Source: Bin76 sp963665765 (GTDB lineage: Bacteria; Actinomycetota; Acidimicrobiia; Spongiisociales; ZC4RG35). From it: a stretch of 64,000 bases of DNA. The translations under genes and the position numbers were made by a program. The notes below the pieces were generated by a model, which did not search any database, was not told the DNA's origin, and saw only the letters and a list, made by a program, of their open reading frames with translations. The stretch is from the NCBI GenBank assembly GCA_963665765.1, contig OY762464.1:1736001-1800000 (forward strand), in the 5' to 3' direction. This document shows, one piece after another, positions 9,111 to 17,878 of this stretch. Every line of letters starts with the position of its first letter. The stretch's first letter is position 1.

Positions 9111-10547
9111 TCAGGACCGGGGACGCAGAGCGAGACCGGGATGCATATCGGCGGGTTGATCCGTGTCGGGGTCTTGCGGGACTCCGGCTACGTACCGTCC
9201 GTACCCCGGCTCTCCGGTCACCTTTCCGTCTCGGAAGATGACGGTGCCCCGCAACATGGTGAGAACCGGCTTGCCCTGAAAATCCCGGCCATGATAGGGG
9301 GTCCAATTGCTCTTGCACTCCATCTCGCCGTCCCGAGGCTGGTAGACCAGATCGGGATCGACGATCACCAGGTCGGCATCCGAACCGGGTAGCAGAGCAC
9401 CTTTTCTGGGATAGAGGCCCAAGATCCGCGCCGGGGCTTCCGTCAAAGCGTGCACCAGGCGACCCAGGCGGAGATTGCCGGCCTGGACATCGCTCAGCAT
9501 CAAAGACAGGAGGTGTTCGTAGTGAGGGGATCCGAACGGCCCGATCAGGGGGTCTTCTTCCATCAGGGTCAGGTCTTCCAACAGGTGGGGAGCGTGGTCG
9601 GAGTCGATCAGGTCGATAACCCCGCTTTCCAGCGCCTCCCAGATGGCCGCCATCCGATCAGGATCGGAGGTGACCGCCCCGCCCGGGATGGCCCGGGCGC
9701 CCTGCCGGTCGATGTCCTCTCCCCGCAGGTGGAAGTACTTGGGGTCGGTGGCCACGCTCACCGGCAGCCCGTCGGCCTTGGCCTGGGCCAAAAGCCGCAG
9801 GCTCCCCGGAGCGTGGGTGTGAACGACCTGCATCCGCATACCGGTTTCTCTTTGCACCTCCAAGAGGATCGCCACGGCCAGTCGCCAGACGATGTCGCGG
9901 GTGTAGACGTCACTGAAGGTGTAGATGTCAGGCGCCCTCCCTTTGGCAACCTCCTTGTGATACAAGCTTTCGAACAGGGTCTGGGCGAAGGGATGCACGA
10001 CGCACGGCAAACCGGTCTCCGCAATAGCCTGGAACGTCTCCAGCAGGCGGGCCGGGTCGGCGATGGCCAGCCGCGGATCGTGGGGATACCCACCGGTCAC
10101 CTGGAAAAATTTGAACCCGGTGGCGCCTGCGGCGGCCAGTTTGGGGATCTCTTCCAACTGGGTGGGCCCCACGAAGTGACCCCAATCGACTATGCACAAC
10201 TCATTGGCCACCGCCCGCTTTTCCTCGAACAGCTCCACGGTCACGGTGGGGGGTTCCACATTGGGCATATCCACAAAAGTGGTGTAGCCACCGGCGGCCG
10301 CCGCCCGGGAGGCGGTGTAAAAGTCCTCTTTTTGCTCGTATCCGGGGGAGCGGGTGTGGGCGTGGAGATCGATGAGCCCGGGGAGCACCCATTTGCCCCG
10401 GGCGTCGATCTCCCGGTCGGCCGAGACCGGATTGGAGGGGTCCAGCAAGGCGGTGATCGTTTCGCCGGAGATCAGCAGGTCGGCAGCCATTCCACCGGCG
10501 GGGGTCTGGATAGTTCCGCCCTTGATACGGGTGGTCGTTTCGCTCAT
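9111..10547 (-). CDS. Cyclic amidohydrolase (dihydroorotase/allantoinase/hydantoinase type)
   Basis: Metal-dependent hydrolase that opens cyclic amides. All ligands of a binuclear centre are visible: HAH in GLIDLHAHTRSPG, the carbamylated Lys in GATGFKFF, His in VVHPFA, His in VVHTHAPGS, and Asp in DSDHAPH. The TFVDMPNVEPPT stretch is typical of the dihydroorotase/allantoinase branch. It is 478 residues long and paralogous to the gene at 47473. No pyrimidine-biosynthesis gene is near, and LLM and M20 hydrolase genes flank it, which favours a catabolic role (allantoin, dihydropyrimidine or hydantoin) over pyrC. Substrate cannot be assigned from sequence. Confidence 0.85.
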   Translation of the reverse strand: MSETTTRIKGGTIQTPAGGMAADLLISGETITALLDPSNPVSADREIDARGKWVLPGLIDLHAHTRSPGYEQKEDFYTASRAAAAGGYTTFVDMPNVEPPTVTVELFEEKRAVANELCIVDWGHFVGPTQLEEIPKLAAAGATGFKFFQVTGGYPHDPRLAIADPARLLETFQAIAETGLPCVVHPFAQTLFESLYHKEVAKGRAPDIYTFSDVYTRDIVWRLAVAILLEVQRETGMRMQVVHTHAPGSLRLLAQAKADGLPVSVATDPKYFHLRGEDIDRQGARAIPGGAVTSDPDRMAAIWEALESGVIDLIDSDHAPHLLEDLTLMEEDPLIGPFGSPHYEHLLSLMLSDVQAGNLRLGRLVHALTEAPARILGLYPRKGALLPGSDADLVIVDPDLVYQPRDGEMECKSNWTPYHGRDFQGKPVLTMLRGTVIFRDGKVTGEPGYGRYVAGVPQDPDTDQPADMHPGLALRPRS

Positions 10548-10715
10548 TCTGCTCTGGTGTCCTTTCCTGCCGGGCGACTGAGGGTGGATGCTTGGTGGGA
10601 TGTGATCGGGAGACGTGCTATCTGATCAAACGTTTTGAAGCGTACCTGTGGAAGATTCTCTCACCAAGATCGGGTCTTGATCGCCGGTGACGAGGTGGGC
10701 GCTTGGCAACGCTTT

Positions 10716-11930
10716 TCACCGGAAGGGAGTCAATTCACTGATGATCCCCGCCAGGAGGGCGGCGCGGGAGGCGAGGCTGTCGAGTTGGACGTGTTCGTGG
10801 TGGGTCATCAGGTCGCCGCCCACCGGGCCCAGTCCGTCCAAGGTGGCGGTCAAAGGATTGCGAAAGGAGACGCTGCCCGCCGCCGCCGACTCGAAGGCGT
10901 CGATTTTGATCGACAGATCCTCTCCCACCCGTTCCGCGATGGAAAGCAGTCGATCGGTACGGTGATTCGGACGGACCCCGGGTCGATGATTGTGGGTTAG
11001 CAGTTCCACCTTCACCTCGCAATCCTCTTCCACGGTTCGGGTCAGGGAGTGCATGCGCCGGGTCACCGCCTCCCAGAATTCAGGACCGCGAGTCCGGATG
11101 TCCACCACGGCCGAGGCCAGAGCAGGAGTAACGCTGCGACGCCGACCTGCTTGCGCCATGGTGACCGTGATGTAGGTGCCCTGTTCTTCATTGGTGAGAC
11201 GATTGAAGCCCACTATCAGGCGCGCCAGACCGTCGAGGGCGTTGCGGCCTTGAGCATGGGCCGATCCGGTGTGCGACTCCCTTCCCTGCAAGGTCAGCCT
11301 GCCCACTCCGATATGCCCCCGCCCGGACATGAGCTTGCCTCCCTGGCGGGCGCATTCCAGACCCAGGCACCAATCCGCTCCCACGGCGGCCCGTTCGACG
11401 GTGGGGCGGGACCCCAGACTTCCGGCCTGTTCGTCTCCGGACAAGACCACGGCGATATCGGGTAGAGCAACCTTCAGATGGCCTAACGCTGCCAACGCGG
11501 CCGCCATCACGACCAATCCCCCCTTCATGTCCGCCACCCCCGGTCCGAAAACCTGGTCCCCTTCGATCCGGAACCCTCCCCCGGTGGGGCTGCCGGGGGG
11601 AAAAGCAGTGTCAAGGTCTCCCACCAAAAGAAGCCGGCCGGGCTTTTCGCCTCTTCGGAATCCCGAAAAGGTGGAACCGAGCTCGACGTAGGGAACTCCG
11701 GGTGACATCAATTCTTCCAGCCAGTGGAGGGATTCGGGGATGGGACTTTGGGGAACCTCCCCAAAAGAGAACCCGAGCGGGGTCAGTTGCTCAATAACCA
11801 GGGAGGCGACTTTGGCCACCCCCTCGGGCTGAGCGGCGTGGCTCTCGGTCGAAACCAACTGTTCAAGCAGTTCCATCCAGGTGGTCTGGCGTTTCACCAG
11901 CCAGGCTGCGGCCCACGGTCCGATATCCAT
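10716..11930 (-). CDS. M20-family hydrolase homologue with altered metal ligands
   Basis: Resembles glutamate carboxypeptidase-type M20 enzymes (PGVADMKGG, dimerisation domain with ESHTGSAHAQGRNA, C-terminal GGDLMTHHEH). Two expected zinc ligands differ: the HxD motif reads VGDLDTAF, with Asp for His, and the EE pair reads SGDEQAGS, with Gln for the second Glu. The Asp of DMKGG, the Glu of GLECAR and the final His are kept. It may bind one metal, use another metal, or be non-hydrolytic. The ATG at 11930 (MDIGPW) is preferred over one 135 bp upstream, because the extra N-terminus is not family-like and would run into the divergent gene. Confidence 0.8.
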   Translation of the reverse strand: MDIGPWAAAWLVKRQTTWMELLEQLVSTESHAAQPEGVAKVASLVIEQLTPLGFSFGEVPQSPIPESLHWLEELMSPGVPYVELGSTFSGFRRGEKPGRLLLVGDLDTAFPPGSPTGGGFRIEGDQVFGPGVADMKGGLVVMAAALAALGHLKVALPDIAVVLSGDEQAGSLGSRPTVERAAVGADWCLGLECARQGGKLMSGRGHIGVGRLTLQGRESHTGSAHAQGRNALDGLARLIVGFNRLTNEEQGTYITVTMAQAGRRRSVTPALASAVVDIRTRGPEFWEAVTRRMHSLTRTVEEDCEVKVELLTHNHRPGVRPNHRTDRLLSIAERVGEDLSIKIDAFESAAAGSVSFRNPLTATLDGLGPVGGDLMTHHEHVQLDSLASRAALLAGIISELTPFR

Positions 11931-11997
11931 TGCTGGCCAGATTAGGTGAGGCGCCCGAATATAGAATGCGCTTGGACATCGAGGCAGGAGTTGGTTA

Positions 11998-13023
11998 ATG
12001 GCAAAGGCGACAGAGTTTGGAGTGCGGCTTCCCGTCGCAGGACCCTTGGCGAATACGGAGGACATTCGGCGGTCGGCGGTCCGCTCCGAGGAACTTGGTT
12101 TCGATGCCTTGTGGGTACACGACTTCCTGGCCTGGACAACCTTCCAGGATCGCCATCACGTGTCATGCGGTTCCCGGGAGGCGGTGGAAGCAGCCGACTC
12201 GCCCCCGGTCTTCTTCGAATCCTTGACGAATATGGCATTTCTGGCGGGCATTACCAACCGGATCCGCATCGGGGTGGCGGTGCTGTGTCTTCCCTACCGC
12301 AATCCCCTGGTGGCCGCCAAGCAGGTGGCCAACATTGATGTGTTGAGCAACGGTCGGGTGATCTTTGGGATCGGCACCGGAGCTCCCAAGAGCACCCACA
12401 ATGTGGACTTTGAGGTATTGGGAATCCCCCGCAAGACCAAATACCACGTCACCCGGGACTACCTGCGGGCGATGAAGACCATCTGGACCGAGGACTATCC
12501 GTCATACGAGGGCGAGTATTTCAGCTTTCCCGAGACGGAGATCTGGCCCAAGCCGGTGCAGAAACCCTATCCGCCGATCTGGACGGGTGGCCACGGTCCG
12601 ACGGCCATGGACATCACGGCCGAATTTGCAACCGGGTGGATTCCGCCTTGGATCCCGCCCGAGGAGTACCCGGGACGCATCAGTAATCTCGACCGACTTG
12701 CCTCCGAAAAAGGCAGGGGGGCAACCGAATTCGATATCGCCACCGAGGTTTATGTTTCGCTGGCGGAAACCCGGGAAGAGGCGGTCTCCAGTGCGCAGAA
12801 GACTCTGGGTGTGTTGACCGAGGGGTTTGATCACACCGCCACGCAGGAGGCGATCCAAGCGGCGGGGTTGGTGGGCAGCGCCGATGATGTGGGCGAGAAG
12901 ATCGGTCGATATGTGGAATCAGGCGTCAACCACTACGAGATGAAGTTCATATACCACACCGTCGATCATCTGCTCGAGCAACTCGAGCATTTTGCCACCG
13001 CGGTAGCCCCCGCCTTCCGCTAG
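11998..13023 (+). CDS. LLM-class F420-dependent oxidoreductase
   Basis: A 341-residue luciferase-like protein beginning MAKATEFGVRLPVAGP, with ELGFDALWVHDFLAW and GIGTGAPKSTHNVDFEVLG. It belongs to a different branch from the three paralogues at 8084, 13955 and 48867: it lacks their C-terminal PPSGRFET...DLRL block and has the longer middle region of typical F420-dependent members (SYEGEYFSFPE). It heads a rightward run with the alpha/beta hydrolase and another LLM gene. F420 rather than FMN is assumed from the actinobacterial setting. Confidence 0.85.
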   Translation: MAKATEFGVRLPVAGPLANTEDIRRSAVRSEELGFDALWVHDFLAWTTFQDRHHVSCGSREAVEAADSPPVFFESLTNMAFLAGITNRIRIGVAVLCLPYRNPLVAAKQVANIDVLSNGRVIFGIGTGAPKSTHNVDFEVLGIPRKTKYHVTRDYLRAMKTIWTEDYPSYEGEYFSFPETEIWPKPVQKPYPPIWTGGHGPTAMDITAEFATGWIPPWIPPEEYPGRISNLDRLASEKGRGATEFDIATEVYVSLAETREEAVSSAQKTLGVLTEGFDHTATQEAIQAAGLVGSADDVGEKIGRYVESGVNHYEMKFIYHTVDHLLEQLEHFATAVAPAFR

Positions 13024-13073
13024 TCGCAGGAGGCCGGACCAAGCGGCGCCACCCAAGGAAAGGAGCTCTGTTC

Positions 13074-13958
13074 GTGGAAACCTTGAGTTTTCTTTCGCCC
13101 GCGGGCGTCACCTTGGCGGCGGACCTGTATCTGCCGCCCGGGGATTGCCCGCCGGGTGGCCACCCGGCGGTGGTGGTGGGTTTGGGTTGGGGGAGCGTCA
13201 AGGAGTTGATGCCCCGGTGGGGCGCCGCTTTGACGTCGATGGGCTATGCGGCTCTGGTCCCCGATTACCGGGGATTCGGAGCGAGCGGCGGGGAGCGGGG
13301 ACGGTGTTTTCCCGAGGAGCATGTGGAGGATATCCGGGCGGCGATGGGCTTTGTGGCGGAGCGATCCGGGCTGGATGCCGGTCGGATCGGTCTGCTGGGG
13401 GTGAGCTATGGAGGAGCGGTGGCGGTGGCGGCCGGGGTGGACCGGCGGTGCCGGACGGTCATCTCGGTGGTGGGATACGGGAGTGGTGAACGTCACCTGG
13501 CGGCGGTTCGCACTCCCGAGCAATGGAGGGAATTTCGTCGGCGCCTGGCCGAGGATCGCCGCCGAAGACAGGGTGGCGCGCCCAGCCGAACGGTGGACCC
13601 CGATGAAATCCTGCTCCGTGACCAAGAGGCCCGAGCCTGGCGCCGGCGGGTGGAGCGAGAATACCCCCACATGGCCTTCATGACGACTTGGGAGTCGGCG
13701 GAAAAGATCGTTTCCTTCCATCCCGAGCGGCATCTGCCGTATTCACCCTCCAAACCGGCTATGTTCATCCATGCCGGGGGAGATACGATGATCCCGGTGG
13801 AGGAATCGAAGCGTATGTGGCGTCGTTCGGATGAACCTCGGCAAATGGTGGTGATCCCCGGGATCGGTCACCACGAGGTGCATCATGGGGAGGGGTTCCG
13901 CCAAGTCATGTCACAGGTGAGCGACTGGTTGGCAAAACACCTGGGCGAAGCGGCGTGA
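13074..13958 (+). CDS. Alpha/beta hydrolase
   Basis: A 294-residue serine hydrolase of the dienelactone hydrolase/S15-like group. The nucleophile elbow is GVSYGG, the acidic residue is likely in HAGGDTMIPVEES, and the His is in GIGHHEVHH. The GTG start has a GGAAAGGAG ribosome-binding site. The stop overlaps the GTG of the next LLM gene (GTGA), showing translational coupling; hydrolase and oxidase probably act in sequence. An alpha/beta hydrolase also lies close to an LLM gene in cluster B. Confidence 0.85.
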   Translation: METLSFLSPAGVTLAADLYLPPGDCPPGGHPAVVVGLGWGSVKELMPRWGAALTSMGYAALVPDYRGFGASGGERGRCFPEEHVEDIRAAMGFVAERSGLDAGRIGLLGVSYGGAVAVAAGVDRRCRTVISVVGYGSGERHLAAVRTPEQWREFRRRLAEDRRRRQGGAPSRTVDPDEILLRDQEARAWRRRVEREYPHMAFMTTWESAEKIVSFHPERHLPYSPSKPAMFIHAGGDTMIPVEESKRMWRRSDEPRQMVVIPGIGHHEVHHGEGFRQVMSQVSDWLAKHLGEAA

Positions 13959-14920
13959 CGCCGAAGCTCCCTCCCCGTTTCGGACTGGTGCTTCCTCACT
14001 TTGGGGCAAACCCGACCGTCTCGGATGTGCTGGAAGTGGCGCGGCTGGCGGAGAAAAGCGGGTTCCATTCTCTGTGGGTACGGGACCGTTTGGCGGCCGG
14101 TGCTCCTCATGGACTGCTGCTCGAGGCGGGTGGAACCACCTTCTTCGAGCCGCTTCTGACCCTGGCCGCGGTGGCGGCGGTCACCGATCACATCACTTTG
14201 GGCACGGCGGTGCTCCTGCCCAACCGTCATCCTTTGAGCCTGATTCAACAGATAGGGACCCTTTGGCAAATGGCGGAGGGTCGCTTGGCCATCGGGTTGG
14301 GCTTGGGCGTGGGATCCAAGAATTTCGAGCCGCTGGGGTTGGATTACGGCGCTCGGGTTGATTTGTTCAAAAAGACGGTGGAAGCCTTACGAGGTTCCAC
14401 CGCCGGAAGTCAGGCGGTGAACATCGATCCGGAGCCCGGCGCCGGGTTGATGCTTTACTACGGGGGGGTCAGCCGGGCCGCGGTGCGTCGCGCCTTCGAA
14501 CACACCGACGGCTGGATAGCCGGACGACTTCCGCGCGACACATTCCGATCCCGGGTGGAGTTGGCGGGCCGCTTCGCCGCCCGGACGGGACGAAGGCTGG
14601 ACATTGCCAGCATGCCGATCACCCTGGTTGATTCCGGTGACGGACGGCACTTGGAAGTGGCCCGGGAGGCGGTGGGCACTCTGGCCCGCAGCGCCGAGGG
14701 CGCCAGGGACTGGATCAAGCCCCCCTCGGGTCGTTTCGAGACAACAGAAGATCTGGCCGGTTTGCTGATCGCCGGATCACCGGAGGAGTGCCGGCGGCAG
14801 ACCGCCTCGATGATCGAGTCGGGCGTCTCCCACCTCATCTTCGATCTTCGTTTGGTCTTTGACGACTGCCGGCGACAGATCACCATGCTGTCCGAGGAGG
14901 TGCTTCCGGCCTTCCGCTGA
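13955..14920 (+). CDS. LLM-class oxidoreductase, short form
   Basis: A 321-residue luciferase-like protein (FGLVLPHFGANP, GFHSLWVRDRL, LGTAVLLPNRHP). It shares the C-terminal signature WIKPPSGRFETTEDLAGLLIAG and LIFDLRLVF with the LLM proteins at 8084 and 48867. Compared with those it lacks roughly 20 residues in the middle, between the VEALRG helix and the LMLYYGG strand, where the others carry the SYQGE/TYQDQHYRF loop near the substrate pocket. The start overlaps the upstream hydrolase stop. Confidence 0.85.
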   Translation: MTPKLPPRFGLVLPHFGANPTVSDVLEVARLAEKSGFHSLWVRDRLAAGAPHGLLLEAGGTTFFEPLLTLAAVAAVTDHITLGTAVLLPNRHPLSLIQQIGTLWQMAEGRLAIGLGLGVGSKNFEPLGLDYGARVDLFKKTVEALRGSTAGSQAVNIDPEPGAGLMLYYGGVSRAAVRRAFEHTDGWIAGRLPRDTFRSRVELAGRFAARTGRRLDIASMPITLVDSGDGRHLEVAREAVGTLARSAEGARDWIKPPSGRFETTEDLAGLLIAGSPEECRRQTASMIESGVSHLIFDLRLVFDDCRRQITMLSEEVLPAFR

Positions 14921-14969
14921 GGGCGGATGGAGAACCGGAGGAATTCTCTGTTATCTTGGTGTCCGATCG

Positions 14970-15036
14970 GTGAACGGTGCTACTGTTCACTGGCAGAAGG
15001 GCTTTTGGTGTTCAAAAACACCTTGACCCGGGTCAA
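14970..15036. promoter_or_regulatory. Three stacked palindromes upstream of an ABC importer
   Basis: Within 67 bp lie GTGAAC-9-GTTCAC (14970-14990), the hairpin GGTGTT-CAAA-AACACC (15007-15022) and the perfect 14-bp palindrome TTGACCCGGGTCAA (15023-15036), followed at once by an AT-rich TATATAGA stretch. All are upstream of the binding-protein gene that heads the importer operon. The 14-bp palindrome is the best operator candidate; no regulator is encoded nearby. Confidence 0.5.
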
Positions 15037-15069
15037 TATATAGATGCATTTTACAGAAAGGTTCTTTTT

Positions 15070-16197
15070 ATGGGTCGTATTGCCAAATTTCTAGTAGGGG
15101 TGCTCACCTTGGCGCTCATCGCGGCGGCCTGCACTGATTCATCCGGTGACGAAGCCGCGGATGAAGGGGGTGTGGACCAGGTCTTTTTCATCCTCGACTG
15201 GGTGCCCAAGGGCCAGACTTCTCCCTTCTATGTAGCTTTGGACAAAGGTTTTTGGGCTGAGCGCAACATAGCGGTGCAGATCACCCGCGGTTATGGGTCC
15301 GGCGATACTTCCGCTCGGATCGGACTCGGGGAGGGCGACTTCGGATTCGCCGGAGTGGGCGCGGTGATGCGCACCATCAGCGAAGGCTTGCCTCTGGTTG
15401 AGATCGCCGCCATCGCCTCCACCGCCCCCACCGCGGTGTACGCCGCCCCCGGCGCCGGGGTCAGTGGTGACGATCCCAACAGCCTGGTGGGCCTGCGAGG
15501 CGCGGTTGACGCCGGTGACGAGAACGACCAGCTCTTCAAGGCTTTTGCCGGTTCGGCGGGCATCAGCTATGACGCCATCGACTGGCAGTACGTGGACGGC
15601 GCCGGCATCGGCTCCATCGCCACGGGACAGGCCGATTTCGTGATGGACTGGATCACCAACCTCCCCGAGTGGTGGCTGGCCGATCCGCCGATCGAGCCCG
15701 AGACCTACTGGGTGGGTCGTGCGGTCGACATCTACGGCAACGGTCTCATCACCCGTCCCGAGATGCTGTCGAGCAATCCTGACCTGGTCCGACGGTTCAT
15801 CGAAGGCGCTCTCGCCGGATATGAATACGTGATCGAAGGTGGCGTGAGCGCTCACAACGAGTCCATTGACGCCCTCTTCAAGTACAACCCCGAGTTGGAA
15901 GAGCAGCCCAATGCCCGTGAGTTCCATCTCGGAAACCTGCAGCTGTTCCTCACCCTGATGCTCACCGAGGATGTGCGGGACGACGGGATCGGCTACTTCG
16001 ACCCGGACAAGAAGCAGCGGAGTCTTGATTTCATCAACGATTACCTGCTGGATGCGCCTTTGACGCTTGATCAGGCCTTTATCTCCGATCTGATTATCGA
16101 CAGCGGCGACGTTCCGATCGACGACTTCGATGCTGCCCGTGATGCGCTGGACACGGTGCTGGGCAGGTCCAATCCCCTCGCCCCCTTCCTGGGCTGA
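15070..16197 (+). CDS. NMT1/THI5-type ABC transporter substrate-binding lipoprotein
   Basis: A 375-residue lipoprotein with signal peptide MGRIAKFLVGVLTLALIAAAC, the Cys being the lipidation site. The mature part fits the NMT1/THI5-like fold (FILDWVPKGQTSPFYVALDKGFW; GYGSGDTSARIGLGEGDFGFAG), the family that binds pyrimidines, riboflavin, taurine and similar aromatic or sulfonated solutes. The ATG at 15070 is chosen because it opens the signal peptide and follows AGAAAGG; an upstream in-frame start adds an implausible leader. It heads the importer operon with the ATPase and two permeases. Confidence 0.9.
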   Translation: MGRIAKFLVGVLTLALIAAACTDSSGDEAADEGGVDQVFFILDWVPKGQTSPFYVALDKGFWAERNIAVQITRGYGSGDTSARIGLGEGDFGFAGVGAVMRTISEGLPLVEIAAIASTAPTAVYAAPGAGVSGDDPNSLVGLRGAVDAGDENDQLFKAFAGSAGISYDAIDWQYVDGAGIGSIATGQADFVMDWITNLPEWWLADPPIEPETYWVGRAVDIYGNGLITRPEMLSSNPDLVRRFIEGALAGYEYVIEGGVSAHNESIDALFKYNPELEEQPNAREFHLGNLQLFLTLMLTEDVRDDGIGYFDPDKKQRSLDFINDYLLDAPLTLDQAFISDLIIDSGDVPIDDFDAARDALDTVLGRSNPLAPFLG

Positions 16198-16214
16198 GCG
16201 AGACTCATTAGATA

Positions 16215-16255
16215 GGTTGTCCGGAACCCTCCACTTGGGGGAGTTCCGGACAACC
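16215..16255 (+). other. Intercistronic hairpin, 13-bp perfect stem
   Basis: The arms GGTTGTCCGGAAC and GTTCCGGACAACC enclose a C/G-rich loop in the gap between the binding-protein and ATPase genes. There is no T-run, so it more likely stabilises or partly terminates the upstream message, as often occurs where binding protein is needed in excess over the membrane components. Confidence 0.65.
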
Positions 16256-16274
16256 ACTTGGATAAGTTTGCCGA

Positions 16275-17075
16275 ATGGGTATTGAACTTCAGGGCTTGGG
16301 CAAGATTTTCCAGACCACCGACCTCACGGTCGAAGCTCTGCGGGATATCTCGGTTGAGGTTTCCGACAGCGAGTTCGTAAGCATTATCGGACCCAGCGGG
16401 TGTGGCAAGAGCACCTTGTTGCGATTGGTGTCCGGGTTGATTCCCCCCACCCAGGGCTCGGTGTCGATTGACGGTGTTCCGGTCAGGGGTCCGGCCGGGA
16501 ATATCGGGTTCGTTTTCCAAGCCCCCACCTTGCTCAAATGGCGAACCGTTATCAAAAACGTGATGTTCCCCTACGAGGTGCTGGCTTCCCAAAAACGCAC
16601 GGTTATGTCCCGTGAGGACTACGAGAAGCGGGCGGATCTTTTGCTGAAGATGGTGGGCATCGAGGAATTCCGCGACGCCTATCCCAAGCAACTGTCGGGG
16701 GGAATGCAACAGCGGGTGTCGATCTGCCGAGCCCTCCTCCACGATCCGACCCTGCTTCTGATGGACGAACCGTTCGGCGCACTGGACGAGTTCACCCGAG
16801 AGCGCATGAACGAAGAGTTGATGCGCATCTGGCGGGAGACCCGGAAAACCGTGTTGTTCGTGACTCACCACATTCCGGAGGCCGTTTTCTTGTCGGACCG
16901 GATCCTGGTGCTGTCGGCGCGTCCGGGGACCCTTTTGGGAGAGATAGTGGTGGACCTTCCCCGGCCCCGTACCCCCGAGATGCGCGACAGCGTTGCCTTC
17001 TTGGAACAGGTAGTAATAACCCGCCGCCTGATCGGCGAGGCCGACGGAGGTGAGAACTCCAAGGGGTCCTGGTGA
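16275..17075 (+). CDS. ABC transporter ATP-binding protein (nitrate/taurine/pyrimidine type)
   Basis: A 266-residue ATPase with Walker A GPSGCGKST, Q-loop FVFQAPTLLKW, signature LSGGMQQR, Walker B LLLMDEPFGALDE and the His switch VTHH. FGALDEFTRE is typical of the TauB/SsuB/ThiZ group, which works with NMT1-type binding proteins. The stop overlaps the GTG of the first permease. Substrate unknown. Confidence 0.93.
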   Translation: MGIELQGLGKIFQTTDLTVEALRDISVEVSDSEFVSIIGPSGCGKSTLLRLVSGLIPPTQGSVSIDGVPVRGPAGNIGFVFQAPTLLKWRTVIKNVMFPYEVLASQKRTVMSREDYEKRADLLLKMVGIEEFRDAYPKQLSGGMQQRVSICRALLHDPTLLLMDEPFGALDEFTRERMNEELMRIWRETRKTVLFVTHHIPEAVFLSDRILVLSARPGTLLGEIVVDLPRPRTPEMRDSVAFLEQVVITRRLIGEADGGENSKGSW

Positions 17076-17878
17076 CCTCACGAGTGAGTGAGGCGGCGAC
17101 CGAAGCCGTAGCTCCGGTTCTGAGCAAAAGAGCCGGTCGGATTCGCCGCTTTGTCGACCCCCTGGTCTTTGCCCTGCTTTTCGTAGCCGCCTGGCAGGTT
17201 TTTATCTGGATCACCGGGTTTCATTCGGTGGTGTTGCCCCCGCCCTCCAAAGTGTGGGCAGTGCTGTGGAATCAGGGTGATTTCTTGGTGGGCAATATGC
17301 TCACCACCGCGATAACCATCGCCTGGGGGTTTTTCCTGGGGGGCTTGATGGGATTCGTGTCGGGAGTGCTGATCAACCACTTCGAAGGGGTGAAGAGAGC
17401 CATCCAACCCATCCTGGTGGCCCTCTATGTCGTCCCCAAAGCGGTGTTCATCCCCCTTCTGATCCTTTGGTGGGGAGTGGGCTTTGAGTACAAGCTGTTG
17501 GTCACTGTCCTGCTGGCGTTTTTCCCGGTGACCGAGAACACCGTCACCGGACTGAGCGGAGTGGAAAGAGAGATGGTGGAACTGACGCGGTCTCTGAAAG
17601 GCGGCCGTTGGTTCGGTTTCCGAAAGGTCGCTTTACCGTTCGCCTCGCCCTTCGTGTTGGCCGGGTTGCGGATCGCGCTCACCGAGTCGTTTATCGGAGG
17701 AGTGCTGAGTGAGATCCTGGTGCCGGGCAGCGTCGGAATCGGCTCCCGCATAGTGGAGGCGGCCGCCTTCTCCAATACCGAGTTCATCATCGCCTCCATC
17801 ATGGTGATCGCGGCGTTCGGGATCGTTAGCTACTTCCTGTTTCTGTGGCTGGAGCGGAGGTTGACGTTTTGGGTATAG
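17072..17878 (+). CDS. ABC transporter permease, first subunit
   Basis: A 268-residue inner-membrane permease with about six hydrophobic segments and the SsuC/TauC-type coupling region (ELTRSLKGGRWFGFRKVALPFASP). The GTG start overlaps the ATPase stop by four bases. It is followed by a second, non-identical permease, so the channel is probably a heterodimer, unlike the homodimeric TauC/SsuC systems. Confidence 0.92.
   Translation: MTSRVSEAATEAVAPVLSKRAGRIRRFVDPLVFALLFVAAWQVFIWITGFHSVVLPPPSKVWAVLWNQGDFLVGNMLTTAITIAWGFFLGGLMGFVSGVLINHFEGVKRAIQPILVALYVVPKAVFIPLLILWWGVGFEYKLLVTVLLAFFPVTENTVTGLSGVEREMVELTRSLKGGRWFGFRKVALPFASPFVLAGLRIALTESFIGGVLSEILVPGSVGIGSRIVEAAAFSNTEFIIASIMVIAAFGIVSYFLFLWLERRLTFWV

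Noticed and set aside
9111..10547. Biosynthetic dihydroorotase pyrC
   Set aside because: Motifs fit the superfamily, but no pyrimidine-biosynthesis neighbours exist and the flanking LLM and M20 genes point to catabolism.
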